Source: Actinomycetes bacterium (lineage in GTDB: Bacteria; Actinomycetota; Acidimicrobiia; Acidimicrobiales; RAAP-2). From it: DNA of 24,521 nucleotides. The stretch is taken from positions 1 through 24,521 of the forward strand of contig JAJYWG010000228.1 in NCBI GenBank assembly GCA_021791615.1, in the 5' to 3' direction. Made by a program: the position numbers and the translations under genes. The notes beneath the pieces were generated by a model. That model made no database searches, had not been told where the DNA came from, and worked only from the letters and a program-made list of their open reading frames with translations. Below, piece after piece: positions 13,630-21,167 of the stretch (its first letter is position 1; every line of letters starts with the position of its first letter).

Positions 13630-14080
13630 GTGCGTACCACCGACGAGCGCGTTGCTGATGCTCGCGCCAAGCTGGCCGGCGACGTCGATGTCTGGGTCGC
13701 CACTGCGGACAGCAGGGGAGTGGCTCACCTCGTGCCGCTGTCGCTGTGCTGGCATGACGGAGAGATCGCCGTCGCCGTCGAGGCCCGAAGCCGCACCGCC
13801 CGCAATGCCACCGCGTCCGGCCAGGCCCGGCTGGCGCTCGGGTCCACCCGTGACGTCGTGTCCGTCGAGTCCATCGTGACCGTCGTCGACCGTGCCGGGG
13901 CCAGCTCCGCGCTGGTCGACGCTTACCGGTCCCGCACCGGCTGGCACCGGCTGGGACCCTGGCAGTGACGGGGGTGAGTGGGTGTACCTGTGCTGCCGGC
14001 CGGTCAGCGTGCAGGTGTGGCGAGTCGTAGAGGAGATCACCGGCCGGACCGTCATGCGCGCCGGCGAGTGGCTCGCGTGA
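13630..14080 (+). pseudogene. PPOX/F420-type flavin oxidoreductase, broken by a 10-bp duplication
   Basis: From a GTG at 13630: TTDERVADARAKLAGDVDVWVAT, HLVPLSLCWHDGEIAVAV, ARSRTARNATASGQARLAL and the DVVSVESIVTVVD strand are typical of the pyridoxamine-oxidase-like split barrel, including F420-dependent members. The first frame stops at 13968 after RTGWHRLGPWQ. Removing one of two adjacent copies of ACCGGCTGG plus a base (13936-13955) restores RTGWDPGSDGGEWVYLCCR and the normal C-terminus ending GEWLA at 14080. That end overlaps the next start (GTGA). The gene is therefore a recent 10-bp duplication mutant. Confidence 0.8.
13936..13955 (+). repeat. 10-bp tandem duplication in the PPOX gene
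   Basis: ACCGGCTGGC is followed at once by ACCGGCTGGG, and the duplication changes the reading frame of the PPOX gene. Deleting one copy restores the family's C-terminal sequence exactly in frame. Confidence 0.8.
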
Positions 14081-14499
14081 GCCTCCCTGGCAGCTACCGA
14101 CTGGTCGAGGGGCCCCCGGGGGTCGAGGACTACCTGCAACTGCGGCTCCGGGCCGGGCTGTCACCCAAACGGCCCGACCAGGCAGCGGCGGCGATCGGTG
14201 GGGCCTGGGCGGCCGCCCATGTGGTCAGCGACTCCGGGGGCGCTGTCGGGATGGGTCGGATCCTCGGCGACGGCGGCTGGTATTTCCACGTGCTGGACAT
14301 GGCGGTGCTCCCCGAGCACCAGCGACGTGGCCTGGGCGACGCCATCCTCACCCCCCTCCTCGACCGCATCCGCCGGGACGCCCCGCCAGGCGCCTACGTC
14401 TGCTTGATGGCCGACCCGCCCGGAGAGAACCTCTACCAAAGACACGGGTTCCGGCCCACCGCGGCAGGCTCGGTGGGGATGGTGCAACACCTCGAGTGA
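14077..14499 (+). CDS. GNAT-family N-acetyltransferase
   Basis: 140 residues from the GTG at 14077, which overlaps the PPOX stop (GTGA). The open frame extends upstream to 13978, but that part has no family character. The GNAT core is complete: LRLRAGLSPKRPDQAAAAIGGAW, GGAVGMGRILGDGGWYFHVLDMAVLPEHQRRGLGDAIL (acetyl-CoA loop Q-R-R-G-L-G), YVCLMADPPGENLYQRHGF. This subtype (SPKRPDQA..IGG.W) is common in actinobacteria and in bacteria near resistance-type genes. Its substrate is unknown. Co-transcribed with PPOX and convergent with comB, about 130 bp apart. Confidence 0.9.
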   Translation: MSLPGSYRLVEGPPGVEDYLQLRLRAGLSPKRPDQAAAAIGGAWAAAHVVSDSGGAVGMGRILGDGGWYFHVLDMAVLPEHQRRGLGDAILTPLLDRIRRDAPPGAYVCLMADPPGENLYQRHGFRPTAAGSVGMVQHLE

Positions 14500-14629
14500 C
14501 AACCGAGGCCGCTTTACGGGGCCGGCGAGAGCCGTCGAGCTCGCCGCCCGTGCAGCTGACCAGTGTCCGTTCACCCAGCTCAGGGGTGGGCTTGCGGGCG
14601 CTCCCTTGGGATGGGACTTGCCGTTGGGC

Positions 14630-15397
14630 TCAGTTGCCGCGGGCGGCGACGAAGGCGCCGGCGTTCATCAGCGGCACGCAGGGGCTGGTGTCGATCTCCG
14701 CTGCGATGTCGATGTCGTCGCGGTGGCCGGCGGCGGCCAGCTCCTTGCCGCTGGCGCAGGCGCGTAGCGCTTCGGAAAGGTGGTCAGCTACGCCGTGGTA
14801 GGCGGCCTCGGCCGCGGCGGCTTCGGGGGAAAGGTCGTCCCATCCACGGCAGCGCAAGGCGGCGAGCAGTGCCCCGGCTCCCCACCAGTCCTCGACACAA
14901 GGGCGCAGCGAACCGTCCGGCCAGCGCTCGCCGGCGGAGACGACGGCGATGGCCGTACCCGGCCGATGGTTCGCGCTGATCCACGCCGCCACCGCGTCTG
15001 TGTTGCGCAGGCAGGCCCCGATAACCGCTCCGGCGCAGCCGGCGAGGTTCTGCGCGATGGTCGAGCCGTTCGGGGAGGGCAGCACCAGCCGGGCCGGCGG
15101 TGGAATCGCGTTGCGCACCGAGGCCGGTGACAGGCTGACCTGCCCGGACTGCGCCGCTGAGCGGCTGACGGCGAGGGTGGCGTCGTGCTCGCTGGCGAAG
15201 CGCCCGGCGGTGTCGTCGTCTGCCCAACGGTAGGGGTAAACGACGGTCCCGGCGTCGGCGGCGACGCTGAGGGTCGTGGTGAACGACAGCACGTCGACCA
15301 CGACCGCCACATCCGCGCCGGCCGCTACGGCGGTGGCGCCTTGGCCGCCCCAGTCGTGGCGGAGCCCGTGGCCGCTCTGGCGGTGAGCGGGGTTCAC
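14630..15397 (-). CDS. comB: 2-phosphosulfolactate phosphatase family (ComB)
   Basis: 255 residues from a GTG at 15397. Family blocks seen: DVAVVVDVLSFTTTLSVAADAGTVVYPY near the N-terminus, RLVLPSPNGSTIAQNLAG (NGSxI, the phosphate-site loop), VIGACLRNTDAVAAWI, and CVEDWWGAGALLAAL in the middle. ComB hydrolyses 2-phosphosulfolactate to sulfolactate in coenzyme M synthesis in methanogens. In actinobacteria lone ComB homologues are common, and the pathway is unproven. No other coenzyme M gene is in the window. It follows the kinase-like gene by 46 bp on the same strand. Confidence 0.85.
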   Translation of the reverse strand: MNPAHRQSGHGLRHDWGGQGATAVAAGADVAVVVDVLSFTTTLSVAADAGTVVYPYRWADDDTAGRFASEHDATLAVSRSAAQSGQVSLSPASVRNAIPPPARLVLPSPNGSTIAQNLAGCAGAVIGACLRNTDAVAAWISANHRPGTAIAVVSAGERWPDGSLRPCVEDWWGAGALLAALRCRGWDDLSPEAAAAEAAYHGVADHLSEALRACASGKELAAAGHRDDIDIAAEIDTSPCVPLMNAGAFVAARGN

Positions 15398-15443
15398 CTG
15401 GTGACCACTCCTTTGTCTAGGCGGCTGGCCGGCCGGGCGGGGG

Positions 15444-16217
15444 TCACCGGCGAAAGCGCGCGAGATACTGGCCGTCGCGGTCGTAGGCCGCCGCGTCGTC
15501 GAGCAGGTGCGGCTTGTGCAGCTCCTCCGCCTTCTGGCGGGAGAAGTCGGCGAGGTCGTGAAGCCGGATTACAGCAACGCGGACGACGTCGTCCCAGCTG
15601 ATCACAGAACCCGCACCGTAGGCGTCCAGGACCAGCTGCACCCGGTCGCGCGCCCGGTCCATGCCGGGGGCGTTTCCCGGCGGGTCGGCACCCAAGGGGA
15701 CCGTCCGGGTCGCGAAGTAGGCGAGGTCCCACAGCCTCGGGCCCGGCGAGCAGAAGTCGAAGTCGATCGCTCCGACGATCCGCCCGCCACGGAACACGAG
15801 GTTGTGCGGCGAAAAGTCGTTGTGGCAGACGACCTCGGCGGGGATCTTCGCCGGCGACTGCCAGATGGCACCGTCGCTGGCGAAGCCGACACTGGCGTCG
15901 TGGAGGCGGCGTAGGTGCTGCGCGCCGTCGCGGAGGATCTCCTCGGACCAGACCCAGTCGGGGAGGGGGTAGGCGGGAACATCGCCGTGCAGGTAGGACA
16001 GGCGCTCCCGCTCAGGCTCGCCGTTCGCGCCGGCGACGACGCCGACCGGGCTCGGTACCCAGTCGATCCCGGCGACGTGTAGATAGTCGAGGTAGCGGTG
16101 CACCGTGGGCGTCCAGCGGCCGGCGTCTCGCACCACCGTGTCGCCTTCGCGGTCGACCACGTTCATGTTGCCGCCGCCGAGGGGACCGTCCGGCTCTTCC
16201 CCCGCGCTCGACTGCAC
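15444..16217 (-). CDS. Aminoglycoside phosphotransferase (APH)-family kinase
   Basis: 257 residues. The N-lobe opens with GPLGGGNMNVVDREGDTVVRDAG, an APH-type glycine loop and strands. The catalytic loop is VVCHNDFSPHNLVF (H132-x-D134, N139), and the metal-binding strand is GAIDFDFCSPGPRLWDLAYFA (D152 or D154). All key kinase residues are present and the length is normal. Members phosphorylate aminoglycosides, macrolides, choline or other small molecules, so a resistance role is possible but unproven. Divergent from the nitroreductase gene with about 160 bp between starts. It probably heads an operon with comB. Confidence 0.85.
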   Translation of the reverse strand: MQSSAGEEPDGPLGGGNMNVVDREGDTVVRDAGRWTPTVHRYLDYLHVAGIDWVPSPVGVVAGANGEPERERLSYLHGDVPAYPLPDWVWSEEILRDGAQHLRRLHDASVGFASDGAIWQSPAKIPAEVVCHNDFSPHNLVFRGGRIVGAIDFDFCSPGPRLWDLAYFATRTVPLGADPPGNAPGMDRARDRVQLVLDAYGAGSVISWDDVVRVAVIRLHDLADFSRQKAEELHKPHLLDDAAAYDRDGQYLARFRR

Positions 16218-16379
16218 CGCACCAGACTGCCACCCGACCGCCGGGTCCGCTCACTACGGAGAGGATCGCCCTCTGCCCGACAACGCTGGCCGCCGGTCGG
16301 GCCGCCACGGTCGCTTCGGTAGCGGGATCGATGAAGCGGGACGGGCCGGCCGGTCTGCTTCCCTGCCATCCTGAGTGCG

Positions 16380-16955
16380 GTGGACAACGAGCTCGGTTCC
16401 CCGCTGGTGCACCCGCTGCTGGCGGCCCGTTGGAGCCCGACGGGCTTCGACGCCACCTATGACGTTCCCGACGCCGAGGTCGAGGCGCTGTTGGAGGCGG
16501 CGCGCTGGGCGCGGTCCGCTGGCAACTCGCAGCCGTGGGCGTTCATCGTCGGCCGGCGCAGTGACGACACCCACGAGCGCCTGGTCCGCCACCTTGCGGG
16601 AAGCTCCGCTGTGTGGGCACCGACCGCCAGCTTGCTCATCGCCAATTTGGCGCACCGCTACGTGGAGGACACCGACTGGGAGTACTCGGAGTTCTCCCTT
16701 TATGACCTCGGCCAGGCGGTAGCCCACCTGACGTTGCAGGCGGAAGCGTTCGGCCTTTCGGTCCGCCAGTTCCGGGCCTTCGGCCGTGCCGGCCTGGCCG
16801 CCGAGTTCGCCGTCCCCGCCCACTGGGAGGTCACGACCATGGCGGCCGTCGGCCGCGCCGCCCGGCCGAGCACCCCGGGCCCGATATGCACGCAGGCCGG
16901 CGCTCCAGCCCGCCAGTGCCGGGCGTTGAGCGACATCGTGTGGCCGGTCGCCTGA
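16380..16955 (+). CDS. Nitroreductase-family flavoprotein
   Basis: 191 residues from a GTG at 16380. The N-terminal FMN site is ARWSPTGFDATYDVPDAEVEALLEAARWARSAGNSQPW (R-W-S-P and the A-R-x-A-x-S-x-x-N/S-Q-P-W block). The dimer and flavin regions WAPTASLLIANL and YDLGQAVAHLTLQAEAFGLSVRQFRAF follow, and HWEVTTMAAVGRAARP is the usual C-terminal flavin-phosphate segment. The enzyme would reduce nitro groups, quinones or enones with NAD(P)H. It appears complete, and no partner gene is close. Confidence 0.85.
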   Translation: MDNELGSPLVHPLLAARWSPTGFDATYDVPDAEVEALLEAARWARSAGNSQPWAFIVGRRSDDTHERLVRHLAGSSAVWAPTASLLIANLAHRYVEDTDWEYSEFSLYDLGQAVAHLTLQAEAFGLSVRQFRAFGRAGLAAEFAVPAHWEVTTMAAVGRAARPSTPGPICTQAGAPARQCRALSDIVWPVA

Positions 16956-17119
16956 GGACCACCGGCGGCGACCCGGCACAAGATCCGGCTGGTCTTGAGA
17001 GGGCGATCTCGAATCGACGCGGGAGACGGAAAGGGTGGGCTCCCGAAGCGTCGTGCCAGGTGCGCTGCGCGGGACCGGTGGAGAGCCCCAACGGCCGCCG
17101 GGGGAGGCGCGTTGCCGTG

Positions 17120-17626
17120 TCAGACAGCGCGTCGCATACAGACCCGGGTAGCGGGATCGAGCCCGTGCTCGGTCTCGGCGTCGCGCACCGCCCGGAGACC
17201 GGGCTGGAGGTCAGGGTCCTCGATGACAGCGAAGCCCAGGTGCTCGTAGAGCGGCCGGTTCCAGGACACGTGGTCGAAGGTCGTCAGGGTCATGGCTGGC
17301 ATGTCACGCGCAGCCGCCCAGCGCTCGACCTCGTCGATAAGAGCCCGACCGAGACCTCGGCCCTGGTGGTCGGGGTCAACGCTGATCTGCTCGACATGCG
17401 CGCAGCCGTCGACGACGTCGACCACCACGTAGCCCACGGCACGGTCCCGATCGTCCACGGCGACCCACGCGCGGCCCGTCTGCGAGTAGGCGACAAGGGT
17501 CGCAGCGGCCATAGGCTCCGCGTCGGCGATATCAGCCATTCCGACCTCGGCGAAGCGGGCACCGGCGGCACGTTCGATGACCCGAAGCCTCTCCGCGTCG
17601 TCAGGCCGGACAGAACGGATCTTCAT
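17120..17626 (-). CDS. GNAT-family N-acetyltransferase
   Basis: 168 residues with a complete GNAT fold: IRSVRPDDAERLRVIERAAGARFAEVG (beta1/alpha1), RAWVAVDDRDRAVGYVVVDVVDG, HVEQISVDPDHQGRGLGRALIDEVERWA (acetyl-CoA loop Q-G-R-G-L-G), then LTTFDHVSWNRPLYEHLGFAVIE. This resembles the broad actinobacterial GNAT family that includes bleomycin- and amine-acetylating members. The substrate is unknown. It sits 31 bp behind the DinB gene on the same strand, so the two are probably co-transcribed. Confidence 0.9.
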   Translation of the reverse strand: MKIRSVRPDDAERLRVIERAAGARFAEVGMADIADAEPMAAATLVAYSQTGRAWVAVDDRDRAVGYVVVDVVDGCAHVEQISVDPDHQGRGLGRALIDEVERWAAARDMPAMTLTTFDHVSWNRPLYEHLGFAVIEDPDLQPGLRAVRDAETEHGLDPATRVCMRRAV

Positions 17627-17657
17627 GCGTTCCTGCCGGTCGCCAGCACCCCAGACC

Positions 17658-18149
17658 TCACTCCCCGGTGACTCCGTCGAGAAGTTCTCGTACGGCGTCG
17701 GCGTGACCGGCGTGACGGGCTGTCTCGTTGATCAGATGCAGCAGAACCCAGCGCAGGTCGGCGCTCTCCTCCAGCAAGCAGGGCACCCCGAGCGACGTGC
17801 TCGCCCGCACGACGGCATCGGTCGCTTCGCCCCGCCGGCGGTAGGCAGCGACAGCGGCCTGGACGCCCAGTTCAGTGCCGGGTCGGAACTCCTCCGCGGA
17901 CCGGGACACCGATCGGCCGAGGATCCCTCCGTCGATCCACCGCCACTCGACTTGTGTCAAGTGGTTGATGATGCCCAGCAACGAGATCAGCTTCCCACCC
18001 GGCTTGGCCCTGGCCTGGTCGTCGCTCAACCCGTCGAGCTTGCGGATCACGGCTCCCCGCAGGTAGCCCAACCAGCTGAGCAGCAGCTCGGTCTCGTCGG
18101 GGTTGCCGACGGGAAACCCCGGATCCTGGTCGGCCGCCATCGTGGGCAC
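17658..18149 (-). CDS. DinB-family (DUF664-like) protein
   Basis: 163 residues with the DinB four-helix pattern: ETELLLSWLGYLRGAVIRKLDGLSDDQARAKP, LLGIINHLTQVEWRWIDGGI (His-x3-Glu metal site), and RWVLLHLINETARHAGHADAVREL (second metal block H...E..RHAGH). DinB/YfiT-like proteins are putative thiol-dependent, metal-binding enzymes, in actinobacteria often linked to mycothiol. The gene is followed by a GNAT gene and is divergent from another GNAT gene that begins about 40 bp away. The substrate is unknown. Confidence 0.9.
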   Translation of the reverse strand: MPTMAADQDPGFPVGNPDETELLLSWLGYLRGAVIRKLDGLSDDQARAKPGGKLISLLGIINHLTQVEWRWIDGGILGRSVSRSAEEFRPGTELGVQAAVAAYRRRGEATDAVVRASTSLGVPCLLEESADLRWVLLHLINETARHAGHADAVRELLDGVTGE

Positions 18150-18187
18150 CGTAGTGCCCCCAACCCCTCTTGACTGCCTTGGTAGCT

Positions 18188-18987
18188 GTGCAGGTGCGTT
18201 CGCTGGGGTACCGGAGCGACCTGGCCCTGCTGGTCCTCGGGGGCAGCGAGATCGAAGACCGAGGCGACCACCTCGTCGTGCGCAGCCCGCACAACCCTTC
18301 GCACTGGTGGGGCAACTTCCTGCTCGTCGAGCATGCCCCGCCGCCGGAGTCGGCGCCGGACTGGCTGTACCGCTTCGCCACGGCCTTTCCCGGGGCGGAG
18401 CACGTCGCTTTGGGCTTCGACGGCACCGGCGGCAGCATCGAGGATCTCGCGTGGGCCGCCGGGCACGGGCTCACCGCCGAAGCGCAGGCCGTGATGACTG
18501 CAAGAGCGGTCCACTCGCCTGCTCACCCCAACAGCGACGCCCGGTACCGCCGGCTGGACGGTGATGCGGACTGGGCGCAAAGCGTTGAGCTGAGGGTCCG
18601 CTGCAACGACCGCCAGCTCGACCCGGTCGAATACCGCCGCTTCGCCGCTGCGAAGGCGCGAACCAACCGGGAGCTGGTCGAGGTAGGCCACGGCGGGTGG
18701 TTCGGCGCGTTCGTCGACGGCCGGCTGGTCGCCCAGATGGGACTGTTCTCGGCCGGCCCCGGCCTTGCCCGCTTCCAGTCGGTCGAGACCGACCCGGATC
18801 ACCGGCGGCGAGGGCTCGCCGGCTTGCTGAAGCATCACGTCAGCCGCTACGGGTTCGACGAGCTGGGCGCCACCACGCTGGTCATGGTGGCCGACCCGAC
18901 TATTTCGCCATCGACTTGTACCGGGCTGTCGGTTTCGCTGCTACCGAAACCCAGCTACAGGTCGAGCGCGGCCCGGCCGGCGGCTGA
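18188..18987 (+). pseudogene. GNAT-family acetyltransferase, 1-bp frameshift near the C-terminus
   Basis: I place the start at the GTG at 18188 (VQVRSLGYRSDLALL); an in-frame TTG at 18170 is less likely. A family-specific N-terminal half (DRGDHLVVRSPHNPSHWWGNFLL) is followed by the GNAT core with QMGLFSAGPGLARFQSVETDPDHRRRGLAGLLKHHV (acetyl-CoA loop R-R-R-G-L-A). After VMVADP the frame runs into low-similarity sequence to 19159. One missing base near 18896 explains this: the next frame reads PDYFAIDLYRAVGFAATE and stops at 18987, as expected for the family. Either a real mutation or an indel error. Confidence 0.75.
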
Positions 18988-19108
18988 ACCGGGAGGCGGG
19001 GCGCATCGCCCGGCGTACCGGCGGTCCTGTCAGGGTGAGCTGCCAGCTGCGGTCCGCCGGCACCCGCTGCGGGTGGCCATCCCGCGGCCGCCAGCCGCAA
19101 CCCGGCAT

Positions 19109-19136
19109 TACTCGAGTGTCACATCGTCGTCGAGTA
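19109..19136. terminator. Inverted repeat between convergent genes
   Basis: TACTCGA and TCGAGTA form a 7-bp stem with a 14-base loop between the GNAT gene and the convergent P450 gene. It could be a bidirectional terminator, but there is no T-run. Confidence 0.3.
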
Positions 19137-19169
19137 GCGGCACCTTGCTTGCCCGGTAGGGGAGCGGCC

Positions 19170-20402
19170 TCACGGCGAGTCGAGCCGAACGGGCTGGGAT
19201 TGCAGGCTGGGGAGGCCGGTGAAGTACCCGGGCCGCCAGTCGAGCTGGTCAAGTCCGACGGCGAGTGTCGGGGTCTGGCCCGACGCGATGATGGCGTCGA
19301 GGCCGGCGTGGAGTTGGAGCCGGGCGATGGCCGCCCCGAGGCAACGGTGGGCTCCGGCGGCGAAGCTGAGATGGCCGGTTCCGGCGCGGGTCGGGTCGAT
19401 CTCATCCGGCCGTTCGAAGGCACCCGGGTCCCGGTTGATTGCGGCGGGAGCGATGATCACCACGCCGCCTTGGCGGACCCCGACACCGCCGAGCTCGATG
19501 TCCGCGGTGGCCAGCCGGAAGCTGTCGGATGTCACCGCGTGGTCCAACCGCAGCAGCTCCTCGACCGTCGGGGCGACCAGCGCAGGGTCTTCTCGGAGCC
19601 GGTCGAGGTACCCGGGGCGCTGCATCAGGCGTAGCAAGCCGTGGACCAGAGCCCGCGCTGGAGGGACGAGCCCGCCGAGCAGCAACGTGAGGACAACGTT
19701 CGGGACCACCGCTGGCCGGAGGCCGACCTTGTCGTCGTGGTCTTGGAGTAACTCCGTTACCAGCCCGGCCGGCGGGTGGGTGCGGTCCACGCCGATGAGA
19801 TCTTCGACCCATTGCAACAGCCGAGTCTCGGCCCCGCCGGCCTCCGGGGTGGCGGGCGGTGCGAACATCGACGCCGCCTCGCCGGCCAAGCCCTCGAGCC
19901 GCCGGCAAAGCTCTGTCGGTGCCCCCAGCAGCTCCCCCAGGGTTGCGGCCGACAATGGCACGGCCAGCTCGTGCAACAGGTCCACGCTCGCGTCGCGCTG
20001 GTGCAGTATCGACACTCGTCGCGCCGCCAGCGCTTCGGTCCGCGCCCTGAGTTGTCGGAGGGTGTCGCCGCCCATCGCCGCGCCGACGGCCCGACGGATT
20101 GCCAGGTGACGCGGACCGTTCATCACGAACAGCAGGCCGGCGGCGTCCTCGTCGAGCAACCGGTCGGTGGGCATGCCCGGGAACCAGCTGGCGAAGCGAG
20201 GGTCACCGAGCACCTGCTTGGCAGCGGCGTAGCCGGTCACGAGCCAGGCCGGGCCGTGCCCGTCGAGTATCACCTGGCTCAGGGGCCCGTGGTCGCTACG
20301 GCGGCGGGCCAGCTTCTGGGAGGGCTGAAAAGGCGTCTGAGGCGCAAACGGGTACGAGTCGAGCCCGTCCTCGGCCTGGCTGACCTGCGGATCAGCCTGT
20401 GG
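19170..20402 (-). CDS. Cytochrome P450, 5' end cut by an insertion sequence
   Basis: About 410 residues. The N-terminal YPFAPQTPF, then WLVTGYAAAKQVLGDPRF and FVMNGPRHLAIRRAV (the usual PPEHTRLRR region) identify a bacterial P450. The K-helix is EELLR (ExxR), then FRLATADIELGG, NRDPGAFERPDEID, and the haem loop FAAGAHRCLGAA with its Cys near 19342. In the I-helix the usual (A/G)Gx(D/E)T is GGLVPP (about 19645-19690), so the acid-threonine pair is absent. No clear start codon exists: the frame runs into the end of an IS481-like remnant at about 20400, so the first residues and probably the promoter are replaced. Ferredoxin partners are not in the window. Confidence 0.85.
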   Translation of the reverse strand, partial: PQADPQVSQAEDGLDSYPFAPQTPFQPSQKLARRRSDHGPLSQVILDGHGPAWLVTGYAAAKQVLGDPRFASWFPGMPTDRLLDEDAAGLLFVMNGPRHLAIRRAVGAAMGGDTLRQLRARTEALAARRVSILHQRDASVDLLHELAVPLSAATLGELLGAPTELCRRLEGLAGEAASMFAPPATPEAGGAETRLLQWVEDLIGVDRTHPPAGLVTELLQDHDDKVGLRPAVVPNVVLTLLLGGLVPPARALVHGLLRLMQRPGYLDRLREDPALVAPTVEELLRLDHAVTSDSFRLATADIELGGVGVRQGGVVIIAPAAINRDPGAFERPDEIDPTRAGTGHLSFAAGAHRCLGAAIARLQLHAGLDAIIASGQTPTLAVGLDQLDWRPGYFTGLPSLQSQPVRLDSP

Positions 20403-20427
20403 GTGCCGAAAACCCGGTCTGCCCACC

Positions 20428-20663
20428 TCAGGCGGCCATCCGGTACTCGTGGACGAGGCCGCCCAGGCGGTCGGTTCTTCGTAGCGTGGCAGGGTCGATG
20501 TCGTCGATCGGCGCCGGGGTCGCATTGAGCGCGGACGGCGAACGCTGGCCGAGAGAGCGGTGGGGACGGTGGGAGTTGTAGTGATCGACGTACTCGGTGA
20601 GCACGGCTTCGAGATGGCGGCGGCCGAGGATGAGCATCCGGTCGAGGCACTCACGGCCCTTTC
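20428..20663 (-). pseudogene. IS481/IS3-like integrase, C-terminal fragment
   Basis: The last 75 or so residues of an rve-type transposase: GRECLDRMLILGRRHLEAVLTEYVDHYNSHRPHRSL, then a linker and LRRTDRLGGLVHEYRMAA. This is a familiar C-terminus of actinobacterial IS elements with the HYNxHRPHRSL block. The catalytic core upstream is missing because the IS3 element begins at 20664. After the stop, 20-30 bp ending at about 20400 (ggcacccaca on the minus strand) may be the right end of this old IS. It lies directly against the P450 coding frame. Confidence 0.75.
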
Positions 20664-20735
20664 TGTCAGCATGACCTGAGACACCTGAGGCACCCCACCA
20701 TCCCTCAAGGGCGAGACTGGACCCGGTAGACCACA

Positions 20736-21167
20736 ATGACCATGCCAACCACGCTGATGCAACGCGCCCATGATGAGGTGATGGCTGAAGACGGCCCCAC
20801 CTTGCCCGACAAACCCCGGCGGCGGACCTTCACCGCCGAGTACAAGCTGCGCATCGTCGAGGAGTACGACGCCTGTGCCGGCATCGGCGACAAGGGCGCA
20901 CTCCTGCGTCGTGAAGGTCTCTACTCCAGCCACATCGTGGAGTGGCGGCGTGCCCGGGACGCCGGCAGCAAGTCGGGTCTCGCCCGGGCACAGCGGAAGA
21001 AGACGTCTCGTGATGCTCGGGCACTGGCCAAGGCCAACGCCAAGATCGAGCGCCTGGAGTCGGACCTGGCCAAGCACAAGCTGGCCCTCGGTATTGCGGG
21101 AAAAGCTCACGCGCTCTTGGAGATGCTTGCCGAGAGCGCGCAGGACGAGCAGAAGCCGAAGCGGTGA
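20736..21167 (+). CDS. IS3-family OrfA (helix-turn-helix)
   Basis: 143 residues (an internal ATG at 20781, MAEDGPTLPDKPRRR, is an equally good start). The IS3 OrfA HTH is seen at RRRTFTAEYKLRIVEEYDAC and LLRREGLYSSHIVEWRRARD. A leucine-zipper-like coiled coil follows in ALAKANAKIERLESDLAKHKLAL. OrfA binds the IS ends and regulates transposition. Its TGA overlaps the OrfB GTG (GTGA), and OrfB lies in the -1 frame, the usual IS3 arrangement. I see no classical A-rich slippery run, so translation of OrfB may be by coupling. Confidence 0.9.
   Translation: MTMPTTLMQRAHDEVMAEDGPTLPDKPRRRTFTAEYKLRIVEEYDACAGIGDKGALLRREGLYSSHIVEWRRARDAGSKSGLARAQRKKTSRDARALAKANAKIERLESDLAKHKLALGIAGKAHALLEMLAESAQDEQKPKR

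Noticed and set aside
8643..19160. Integron cassette array
   Set aside because: Gene content is cassette-like, but genes lie in coupled operons on both strands with no attC-like imperfect palindromes between them and no integron integrase.
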